From Wallacemonas rigidus (Eukaryota; Euglenozoa; Kinetoplastea; Trypanosomatida; Trypanosomatidae): a stretch of 64,000 nucleotides of DNA. The DNA is taken from the NCBI GenBank assembly GCA_030849045.1, contig JASAOL010000608.1, forward strand, positions 434,001 through 498,000. Direction: 5' to 3'. The translations under genes and the position numbers were made by a program. Below, piece after piece: positions 57,401 through 64,000 of this stretch (the first letter of the stretch is position 1; the number at the start of each line of letters is the position of its first letter). The notes beneath the pieces were generated by a model, which worked only from the letters and a program-made list of their open reading frames with translations, was not told the DNA's origin and did no database searches.

Positions 57401-58271
57401 AGCGCGGCACCATGGGAACGGACGCGTACGGCGACGCGCCACCTCCGCAGGGCACCATCGGGCAGCCCAGCAAGTCGGCCTCGAGGCGCAGCGCCGCTTC
57501 GCTCCAGCCGCGTGGAAACGCGTATGCGAAACCATTCATGGCGTAGTACGGCCCCGGCGGTGGTGGTGGAGGCGCGGCTACCACCGTGTACGGTGTCTGC
57601 AGGGGCGACCATTGGCTGTAGGATGAGTACGCGTACGGCGAGCCAGAGCTGGGCGAGAGTCCAGGTGAGCACCATCCTGAGGTCCCTGGAGGGAAAAAGG
57701 TGGCGGATCCGGTGCTGGGGCTGCCCGGCGGGGCACAGGAAGTCATCACCGGCATCAGCCCGGTACCCGTCATCGCGAAAGGAGACCAGATGCGGGCAGG
57801 AGAGTAGGCGCCGCTCACGGTGTGCACAGAACCCACTGAAATGGGAGCGGTGTGGGGGGCGCGCGAGCTGCTGCACACGCCCCCGCTCTCCATCGGCGGG
57901 GACAAGGAGAGCGACGTCGGTGGCAGCGTCAGCGGAGGCGGGGGAGAGCCACAAGTAGGAGAGGCGCAGAAGCTCAGCTTTGGTGGCTTCTGTAGGGCCC
58001 CAGGGGCCGGTGAGGGGAACGAGGCCACTGCGATCTGCTGTGGGGCCGATGAGCTCGCGGACGCGACGGTGTTCGTGCTCGCTGGAGGCGTTCCCAGCCG
58101 TGCTGGGGTCGTGTTGGCAGCGGGAGGAACGCCCGTCCACTGTGGCGAGGGCGAGGAGGTCATGAGGTGCATGGAGGATACGCTACCCACAACAGGCTCT
58201 GTTCTGGTCGTCTGTCGCGCTTTCCAAGGCACCGCTGATTGAATGGCCGCATTGCTTACAAGGAGCGGCAT
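54468..58271 (-). CDS. PSP1 C-terminal-domain protein
   Basis: The frame opens at a GTG (58547), but the first ~90 codons are a translated pyrimidine tract mimicking a signal peptide. ATG 58271 gives 1267 residues; ATG 58172 is an alternative because no AG lies between the last tract and 58271. Residues 1-1000 are Pro/Ser/Gly-rich and disordered, with AAPPPPPPGPYYAM. The final ~175 residues form the PSP1 C-terminal domain: DRIRYVYKLQHRC, NDFVVVDGDLGLDMGLIIGV, WGRVYRQATCDEV, a helical middle, and YVYFSSTENIRFLEVATYL with HCRIWIHQVRD. The family (PF04468) is represented by several trypanosomatid proteins and by bacterial RicT. PSP1 proteins are tied to RNA metabolism and DNA-polymerase suppressor phenotypes in yeast. 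An RNP role is likely but not shown here. Confidence 0.85.
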   Translation of the reverse strand: MPLLVSNAAIQSAVPWKARQTTRTEPVVGSVSSMHLMTSSPSPQWTGVPPAANTTPARLGTPPASTNTVASASSSAPQQIAVASFPSPAPGALQKPPKLSFCASPTCGSPPPPLTLPPTSLSLSPPMESGGVCSSSRAPHTAPISVGSVHTVSGAYSPARIWSPFAMTGTGLMPVMTSCAPPGSPSTGSATFFPPGTSGWCSPGLSPSSGSPYAYSSYSQWSPLQTPYTVVAAPPPPPPGPYYAMNGFAYAFPRGWSEAALRLEADLLGCPMVPCGGGASPYASVPMVPRFPISSPLSAPMAHASDGHAFSTTAAATCGGRAAPLMMVPVDAQRSDPLAQLASVQQRLRWHHEYHRAALSAPASHVAIDEDDEAGEAAMTASILRTVESASPQITEAEESTKEDAGVNQSTAQQPRTNRAHAQATPAHRPAPPPITPREVLMTMGDFPGSRWRHDPYSLRLLWSDQAESWHWKSAAHAVDEDEDEDAPAVSNANEHTREIRTAAHHGEAAAVAPQGTPQPIWMQQGDVNRHPDRVPQQTDASYGRARATDSHCDTPLPQTAAHVQARTIAAGGNNGLCSPPMAKTLTGNTNSAAAALACTPARGSAAARTLSPLRDHHPSLRPQPDGHCLITHRRRPVAEDTEAVEGPRVTQQASKIDSTPTHPEDEFRTPVRGSCANRNVSGGSDEDDAQSAASARAGNYEADVPATQTASVIVMDGSVRSEALPSPIVATPTAPRHYDSSHLRHHHRGRFHRALNADDDFATVIETEADLPSERRGPRATALLTATHLSLFTRSPAAEYGGVSEVSDVFSDTSTIMGDAPVGHVPKVRGVAAGCPSIKPREACGRDMLRVEAWAPPRHTKAIRIPAPKSVQSRMGLTGTGDTDKVSGDARRADEESVDARTEKPMDAAPSSPQTPTQELHSQEAADVPAVEAAEKGEDDDARQTAACAPYMSAALRNDTTQASVGPARSHFVGAPTGEVISSGFLKSMVANIWHRILPFLFADAEAARIERDDRRMGKYGPRSRARYQANNTCGYGSQAFLWDPAQIQTLDDVPPTTRACATAVNAYQPAEATYAVNGTAATRATINLTDRIRYVYKLQHRCRTCIYASSVRYECNDFVVVDGDLGLDMGLIIGVWTREVYDGLSPEDRAVSPIPEFPHTASWGRVYRQATCDEVLWYTQELPVLEEQTLGFLRQLPMMQRYFYACRVESMRFVGCELQADMRKVYVYFSSTENIRFLEVATYLNKIFHCRIWIHQVRDCEEDAG

Positions 58272-60297
58272 GTGCGAGATAGAGAGAGAGAAAAAGTACA
58301 AAGGAGGGCCACACACACACACGTTCAAAAAGGAAGAGAAAGAGGATACAGCAACGAGCGCGGAGGCGGCGGAGCTGTGGACGAAGAGTGCGCAGCAACG
58401 GATGAACTGCACAAACTCGATTGCAAAAGAAAGACGAAGAAGACGAAGAGGAGGAACGAAAAGAAAAAAAGGAAAGGATACGAAAAGAAATACAAAGACA
58501 ACAGCTGACAAGAGAAAAAAAATCAAGACGGGCAACAAGCACGACACAGTCGTGAGGAGAAGTGTTTCTCTGCGACTGGGCTTAAATACAACAAGAAAAA
58601 CGAGAAGAAGAAAAGAGGAAAAGGGAAAAAGAGAGAGAAGCGGTCCCAGTACAAATTAAAACAAGAAGGCCTCTGACCGATATGTGCTTGGGGGAGGTGT
58701 GTGTGTGTGTATGTGTGTGCAAGGCTAAGAAGGACGAGAGCAGGTGGTCAGGACAAGGATAAAATGGACGAACAAATAAAAAAGAGAAAAAGAAACAATT
58801 ATGCAGAGGACAGGTAGAAACACAAGAGAGGGAAAACGAATCTGCAGAGGCGTAAAACTGTAATTGTGAAATGAAGAGAGATAAGAGAGGGAAGGGCTAT
58901 CTCGGCCAAACCTAGTCTGAATTACTTCCAATTAAAATAAATAAATAAAACCTGTGTGAGGAGGACAGAGGATAGTGGAAGTGAGGCGAAGCGTGTGTAG
59001 TGCGATACACAAAATGATTAACGCACACACGCACACACGCACACAACTGCTCCACACGATTCTCGTGAAAAAAAAAAAAGGGAGCTAAGCGCGGGGACAC
59101 AAAAAGTGGGTAGTGTGGCGAAAAGACACAACGACTCCGGTTGAATCAAAGACCAGAGAGAGCCAAAAAAAAAAAGAGACAGAAAAACGTCTAGTGACAA
59201 AGATATAGATTCTGGGTACTTCACACTGCAGATGTGGGACGGTTGCGATCGCTGCTTCTGTTGCTGCTACTGTTTCTGCAAGGTGAAGTTGGCTGATGTG
59301 GATTCCTACCTTTTTGTTTTGTCCAACGATGTCAAAATGGAGAGAAAACGAGCACCTCTGGTCCGATTAAGGGACAGAAAAAAAAAAAAGAAGTAACTTG
59401 TTTGTGCCGCGTGCGAAATTGTCACGGAATGATTCGAGATTTATGTGATGTGTTTGCTGTTCACTTCAGTTCGCCTCGGTTTCACAGAATTGTACTTGAC
59501 AACTCAAGAAGGGGAGAAGAAGTGCGTGTGACCAAACGAGAAATCAGTGAGCGAAAATGTGTCGAGCTGCGGCGCGGTGTTTTTTTTTGTTTTTTTTTTT
59601 TCTTGTGTGTGTTGTCGTTGTTGCTGTTGTTGTTGCAGTTGTTTTTTTTTTTTTTCTGATTGTTGGGCTCGCTTGGTACCCAAGGTGCGACGCTATGAGG
59701 GCAAGAGTGGGAGCGAAAGAAAAAGAAAAAGAAAGGCGAGGGTCACGACGGTACTTCTGAGGATGTTTGATCGGTACGGTGAGAAAAATGGACAAACAAC
59801 AACAAGAGATTTTAGTTTTTTTGTTCGGAACTCGAAAATCGAAAGAGAGAAAGGCAGAAGAGAAAGGTTCAGAAAAAAAAAAAAAGAGAGAGAGAGTTGG
59901 CAAGAGGAAGAGAAGGAAGATTGGGGTGGGTACGGGCACCTAATGTAGAGTGTCCTGTGTGAGGGGAAGAAAAAGAAGAAATGTCTGTCTGTGTTATGCT
60001 TACGTTAAGGTGTATTTCTGATGCTATCTCTGTGGATTAATCGTGCTTTCTTTCGGGAAAAAAAAAGAGCGAGTTTGCAGACGGTGCAAAAGAAAGTCTG
60101 ATTTTAATTGATCTGTGCCGAGCGATGGCAGACTCTGTGAAAAACGAAAGATGTGGTCGCAGTTATTTACTTTATTTTGTACCGATAGCGTCGCGACATT
60201 GTTTTGTTTTGTTTTGTTTTGTTTTGTTTTGTTTTGTTTTGTTGTGTGGGTGGGTGGGTGTGCGCATAAGCACAGACAGGAGGGCGCAGGAAAGATA
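58272..60297. other. Purine-rich gene-free stretch (2 kb)
   Basis: The + strand is dominated by A/G with many GAGA, AAAG and A11-A12 runs, so the transcript side is C/U-rich almost throughout. AC/GT repeats lie at 58308-58322, 58698-58718 and 59022-59044, and T-rich blocks at 59580-59660. No coding frame is convincing. It probably combines the 3' UTR of the small 60298-60711 gene with the splice region of the PSP1 gene. Confidence 0.6.
60201..60241. repeat. (GTTTT)8 microsatellite
   Basis: Eight perfect tandem copies of GTTTT, followed by GTTGTGTGGGTGGGTGGG. It lies ~60 nt after the stop of the small 60298-60711 gene, inside its presumed 3' UTR. Confidence 0.95.
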
Positions 60298-60711
60298 TCA
60301 AGAAGAGTAGCGGGACAAGAAGGCCAGTGAGGTCACAGGGAGGTACACGAAGCGATCCGACAAGAAACGCCAGAAATGTGTCGCAGTTTGCGAGCCGCCC
60401 ACGATCACGTTGGTGTTCACATCGGTGGTGCACACGTGAACACAGCGTACACCAGACCACCACGGCCTAGAGTGCGTGGCCTGGGCGTCTACCCGTGTGC
60501 GTGGGTGTCGCAAGAGAAAGAGAGAGAGCTCGCCTTTTTGTGAAGCGTTTCCTCTGTATTCGACATTCGGTACAAGTCCCACTCTAACACATGTCGGTGG
60601 CTCGGAGAGGCGGCAGGAGGGCAGTATGTACCCCGCCGTGCGTAATTGTGTAGATGGATATTTATGTGTGTGTGTGTGTGTGTGCGTTGTAGTGGGGTTA
60701 ATGGGAAACAT
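60298..60711 (-). CDS. Candidate small gene (137 aa), unknown family
   Basis: ATG 60711 is preceded by a pyrimidine tract and AGs 22-9 nt upstream. The first ~20 residues contain a Thr-His run from a CA repeat. The rest is varied and protein-like: AGYILPSCRLSEPPTCVRVG, FLLRHPRTRVDAQ, RCVHVCTTDVNTNVIVGG and DRFVYLPVTSLAFLSRYSS at the end. Third positions of the last 45 codons are about 70 percent G or C, unlike the A/T-rich surroundings, which argues for coding. There is no further Met inside, so the start at 60711 is the only choice. Five cysteines occur in the mature part. I recognise no domain. It could also be a decayed or very divergent gene. Confidence 0.5.
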   Translation of the reverse strand: MFPINPTTTHTHTHTHKYPSTQLRTAGYILPSCRLSEPPTCVRVGLVPNVEYRGNASQKGELSLFLLRHPRTRVDAQATHSRPWWSGVRCVHVCTTDVNTNVIVGGSQTATHFWRFLSDRFVYLPVTSLAFLSRYSS

Positions 60712-61093
60712 GTGCTTTCCTAGAGCTCTTCGCTTGAAAGAGACAGTGGAAAAAGGGGGGCTCGAAGTACGCGATGGTGCAGCCGTTGGGCACACTTAAA
60801 AACAATCAACCAATCGAACCATGACACGTGGTGAGAAGAGGAAGGGGCGGCGGAAAAAGGTCGCCCGCGCACACCAGATGAAAAAAAACAGCGTGCATTC
60901 TCTCTTCTCCACATCATTCTTCTTCTCCGTGCCAGCATCTCCTTCTATCCAAGTTGTCTTCACGTTCTTTCCTTCTTTCAACAGTCGCACACCAAAAAAA
61001 AAAAAAACGAACAAGAGAGTGCCACATCGCCCCATCATCGGCCACTCGCTGCGGCGTGGTTCATTACGTATCCAAATAAAAGGTCAGAGCTGC
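60712..61093. other. Intergenic spacer
   Basis: It carries the acceptor above and an A13 run near 60994-61006. Otherwise it is the presumed 3' UTR of the 61094-63130 gene. Confidence 0.6.
60733..60764 (-). promoter_or_regulatory. Trans-splicing acceptor for the small gene
   Basis: The coding strand reads CCCCCCTTTTTCCACTGTC then TTTCA and AG at 60734-60733, with three further AGs before the ATG at 60711. The leader would be ~20 nt. Confidence 0.55.
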
Positions 61094-63130
61094 TCAGCTC
61101 TTCTCCGTCTTGACAACAGCCTCAAAGCTATCTCCGCCATCCTTGTCATCCTCCTCGCGCGCTCGCTTTCGGCTAGCATCTGACAGCGCGACTGGTTGCT
61201 CGCTCTCATCATCGTCGAAGACAACCACGTACCGACCAAACAGGGGCTCCTCTGGATTGTTGGCCTTCGTGTAGACGTTGAAGAGGCCAACGCGATCGTA
61301 CGTGGCGTACCGGCCGTTCGCGCTGGAAGAACCGGCGGCCACCATCGCCGAGGTCATCTTGGGCGAGTCGCTTTGGCGCACGTGCATGACGTAGCTCGCT
61401 GTGCTATCGGCGTCCTCGTACAAGGGCTGGAAGGTGTTCATACGCACGGTGTTGTAGCTCATCGTCGCGCCGGGTACGATTGCACTGGCTGCCTTGGCCA
61501 GCCTTTCGTCTTCCGCAATCTCCGCTGCCTTGGCGGCGCCCTTCTCCTCATGACTGTGTGTCTTGGTGTCCGTGGGATCTGGCTCGGTCAGCAGCAGGTT
61601 CGCGCCGCCGACCAAGATGTGCGGCGCTGCTGTCTGCACGGCGCCGCCGACATTCACGGCACCTGGAAGGACCAAGTGGTGCACGTCCGAGAAGGACTCA
61701 GCGAGGAAGTCGAGCTCACCCTCTTCGGACTTCTCGAGACTCACCAGTCCCTTCTCCGCGGCCACGTCAAAGCCCGTCGGGAACACAGGGAGCACCTCAA
61801 CCGGGTACACAGTCACAGGCGCGTTGGTCGCCAAGACACCGTCGCCGTGACGGCGGAGCAAAACACCCGTGCGCAGCTCCGGCTGGAACTCAGATGCACG
61901 CGCATCCAGCTCGCTGTCCGCCACGTGAAGCTGCCGCTTCCGCTGCTCCACACCACCCTTGAGCGAGGTGGTGTAGGCCTCCACGCAGTCCGTGTACGTC
62001 TTCATCACCGCGCCCCACGCACGGTCGGCTGCGAGGGTGCGGCAGTACTGACGCTGATGCGAAAGCATATCGGCAACCGCCCTCGCATGGGTGCTCTCGC
62101 CGTAGTGGGTGGAGAAGTAGCACAGCGAATACCACGCGCCGTGCTTCTCCTCATCCGATGTGGCAGAGGACGTCAAGAGGACCCAGATATCCCGAGCCAG
62201 CTCCTTGTGTGCGGCTTGGGTGCGGTCAAGGCCTAATTTGCGCTGTGCGATCTGATCCACAAACGCGTCGAACTGCAGATCCAGAGAGCGGGCCAGGCGG
62301 AAGGAGTCCTGCACGCCGCTCGCCCACGTCTGGGACGGAGGGGCAGCCGCGCCAGCGGTACCCGAGGCGCCGGTGAACGCGGTGGTCGTCGCGGCCGGCC
62401 CGGGGCTGCCCGCCTGTCGCGGAGACCCGTTCGGGTTGAAGGCGGCGAGGGAGGGCGGCACAATGCGTGCCACTCGGAGCTGATGACGCTGCTCCTGGGG
62501 CACCAGTCCCATCTCTGAGTAAATCGGACGTTGTAGCAGTGAGAGCGAAGGGATGTCCTTCTGCAGTACAAGACTCTGATCGACGTCCGTGTCAAGAAGA
62601 TCCAAGTCTGCCGGGGCCAGCGCGGGATTCGCGTCCTTCGGTTTCCACGTCACCAGATCCACCTGACCAGCGTCTTTGGCGCGCTGCTTCATCGCCTCAA
62701 TATTCGCGTGTGTGCGGACAGCTGCCTCACGCATGTCCTTCACCGCATCCAGCCGGAGCGGGTAGTATGCGAGAGGTACGCTCTCTAAGACACCAGACGC
62801 CATCGCACCAACTTCACACTGCATCACCGGCAGAGCGGCCGCACCGTGGACAAGATCCTTATAGGCTGGTGGCGCATACAAGAGAGGGGCAGCCGGCTGC
62901 TCGGGCATGGGTACGCGCCAGAAGTACTCAAAATAGTAGTTCTCAACGCACTGACGCGCAGCGCGGGTGAGAGTTGCGTTGGCGGCGACCAAGAATGGGC
63001 TCGACGCCGCGTTACGATCGGCAGTGGTGTTCGCAGGGCCGGGAAGGTCAACTTCCCCATTCGCCGCTGTGCGCCGACGCGCTAAAAGGGAGCTACCACC
63101 AGCATCAATCGAAATTGGGTTAAATGCCAT
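61094..63130 (-). CDS. Nuclear-type protein, possible divergent Paf1
   Basis: Start ATG 63130 (MAFNPISIDAGGSSLLARR), 678 residues, no TM segment. Three short patches follow the order of Paf1, a core subunit of the RNA polymerase II Paf1 complex: an N-terminal FEYFWRVPMPEQPAAPLLY (cf. Paf1 YCNSLPDIPFDPKFITYP), a central PVEVLPVFPTGF (cf. human PVEVMPVFPDF), and a beta-rich region near the C-terminus (GRYATYDRVGLFNVY, FGRYVVVFDDDES) ahead of a basic-acidic tail with SRKRAREEDDKDGG, an NLS-like patch. The middle is helical (LARDIWVLLTSS, WYSLCYFSTHYGE). The likeness is short and could be chance; trypanosomes are known to have other Paf1-complex subunits with a missing or hidden Paf1. Coding status is certain; identity is tentative. 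Confidence 0.85.
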   Translation of the reverse strand: MAFNPISIDAGGSSLLARRRTAANGEVDLPGPANTTADRNAASSPFLVAANATLTRAARQCVENYYFEYFWRVPMPEQPAAPLLYAPPAYKDLVHGAAALPVMQCEVGAMASGVLESVPLAYYPLRLDAVKDMREAAVRTHANIEAMKQRAKDAGQVDLVTWKPKDANPALAPADLDLLDTDVDQSLVLQKDIPSLSLLQRPIYSEMGLVPQEQRHQLRVARIVPPSLAAFNPNGSPRQAGSPGPAATTTAFTGASGTAGAAAPPSQTWASGVQDSFRLARSLDLQFDAFVDQIAQRKLGLDRTQAAHKELARDIWVLLTSSATSDEEKHGAWYSLCYFSTHYGESTHARAVADMLSHQRQYCRTLAADRAWGAVMKTYTDCVEAYTTSLKGGVEQRKRQLHVADSELDARASEFQPELRTGVLLRRHGDGVLATNAPVTVYPVEVLPVFPTGFDVAAEKGLVSLEKSEEGELDFLAESFSDVHHLVLPGAVNVGGAVQTAAPHILVGGANLLLTEPDPTDTKTHSHEEKGAAKAAEIAEDERLAKAASAIVPGATMSYNTVRMNTFQPLYEDADSTASYVMHVRQSDSPKMTSAMVAAGSSSANGRYATYDRVGLFNVYTKANNPEEPLFGRYVVVFDDDESEQPVALSDASRKRAREEDDKDGGDSFEAVVKTEKS

Positions 63131-64000
63131 GATAAGGACGGTCCACTAGTTGCGTGCCAATTCAAAAAAAAAAGGGGGGAAAAGAAAAACTGTGAGTGCG
63201 TGCGGATCGCAATGAAGCCAAGGAGCGGTGTAATCAAAAGGGAGAAAAAGGGAGGTGGACGAGCAGGGAAGTGATTAGATGCTGACAGAGGTAGATGTCG
63301 CTCTCTCTTCTCCCTCGAACAAGGGAGAGGGCAAGGCGGGCAGAGAAGATAACAAGGAAGCTGCGAAGACGGCGCTGAGCAGGACGTGGCTCGCGATCTT
63401 GCATGATGCGGACTAAGAAGAGAGGATGACGGAAAGATGCGACGCAAAGGAGAAGAAAAGAGCGAACACTCAACGGCACGGCGCGTGTCAATCTGTCCCG
63501 CTCGTCGTCCAATCATGCAGCTTCTGGAGCGCATCGAGCGGCTTCACAGCACGCGCATGTCAATCACTCACTTTTTCGCCGAGTTCGCTTTCCGTCTCCT
63601 TTTTTTTTTCTTCTTCTTATTCTTCCCAGTTATCATCGCTATCATGAATATATTCGTTGTTGTTGTTCTTGTTTTTCTGTGTGGGTGCACGTGTACACGT
63701 GTAGATATATATGTTCCTGTTTGGTACCGTACTGAACAGAAACTCGAGTACGCTCACGGATCACAGAGGCGTCCTTCTGGTATATACGTGAGAGTTTCTT
63801 CCGCATTCGTGAGTCTTGCTCCGTCGCGCGAGTCATTCCATGCCGCTTGACGGTTCACATCGATCGCGTGCTCGCTGAAGATGGCGGAGAAAACAAATGG
63901 ATAGGAAGAGAAAGGACATGCAAAGTACCTATATATATATATATACACAACGAACCGCGAAAAGCGGTGCCATAAAGAACATCCAAGTCTTCGCAGAGGC
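63131..64000. other. Spacer up to the right edge, no gene seen
   Basis: Besides the acceptor above it shows purine-rich sequence at 63240-63450, a T/C block at 63598-63625, GTT repeats at 63655-63667 and a TA run at 63930-63944. It is presumably the 3' UTR of a gene whose coding part lies beyond 64000. Confidence 0.6.
63146..63192 (-). promoter_or_regulatory. Trans-splicing acceptor for the 61094-63130 gene
   Basis: A strong tract on the coding strand (TTTTTCTTTTCCCCCCTTTT and more) is followed ~14 nt later by AG at 63147-63146 and a 15-nt leader to ATG 63130. Confidence 0.65.

Noticed and set aside
58272-58547. Hydrophobic N-terminus resembling a signal peptide on the PSP1 gene
   Set aside because: It begins at GTG, and the Leu/Phe/Val run is translated C/T-rich leader.
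60167-60463. 98-codon minus-strand frame overlapping the small candidate gene
   Set aside because: Its C-terminal part is Asn-Lys-Thr-Gln repeats from the GTTTT microsatellite, and the overlapping frame ending at 60298 has better codon use.
1-64000. Mobile elements, CRISPR arrays, rRNA and tRNA clusters
   Set aside because: I looked for reverse transcriptase or transposase motifs, regularly spaced repeats and RNA-gene signatures and found none; only microsatellites and homopolymers are present.

Overview
This window looks like the interior of a trypanosomatid (kinetoplastid) chromosome. Every convincing gene, about eighteen, lies on the minus strand with no strand switch. No coding region shows an intron. 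Genes are separated by 0.4 to 2 kb spacers full of polypyrimidine tracts (on the coding strand), GT/CA microsatellites and homopolymers. Several start codons sit a few bases after a pyrimidine tract plus AG, which is the layout of spliced-leader trans-splicing acceptors in a polycistronic unit. Tryparedoxins, a thioredoxin family specific to kinetoplastids, settle the lineage. Genus cannot be fixed from sequence alone; the Leishmaniinae or a monoxenous relative fit the long disordered insertions and GC-rich third positions.

In transcription order (64000 down to 1): a nuclear-looking protein with possible Paf1 resemblance (61094-63130); a small candidate gene (60298-60711) followed by a 2 kb gene-free stretch; a PSP1 C-terminal-domain protein (54468-58271); then the tryparedoxin cluster. 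The cluster holds two tail-anchored, monothiol tryparedoxin-like proteins (51920-52975, 50289-51473) and three canonical WCPPC tryparedoxins (49056-49535, 47748-48194, 46558-46992). After an EF-hand protein (44307-45422) comes a 2268-residue protein (35501-42307). It appears to contain at least two tryparedoxin/nucleoredoxin-like folds that have lost their cysteines and are split by very long disordered insertions.

Downstream come an EI24-family ER membrane protein (33522-34856), an unrecognised signal-peptide membrane protein (31068-32852), an Ariadne-type RBR ubiquitin ligase (28757-30304), an unrecognised soluble protein (25909-27150), a Yju2/CWC16 splicing factor (23836-25185), the ER-exit-site scaffold Sec16 (16880-23149), an Hsp70/Hsp110-like ATPase domain fused to TPRs (13610-15841), a 1668-residue disordered protein (7510-12516), a seven-TM protein fused to a class 3 (diacylglycerol-type) lipase (1981-6771), and the N-terminal part of a FUSC-like multi-pass membrane protein cut by the left edge (1-1093).

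The genes do not form one pathway, as expected for trypanosomatid polycistrons. The exception is the thioredoxin-fold cluster at 35.5-53 kb, which looks like a tandem family that expanded and diversified in place. Start codons given here are the ATGs I could verify in the DNA. Several longer reading frames begin at GTG/TTG or run through pyrimidine tracts, and I trimmed them.
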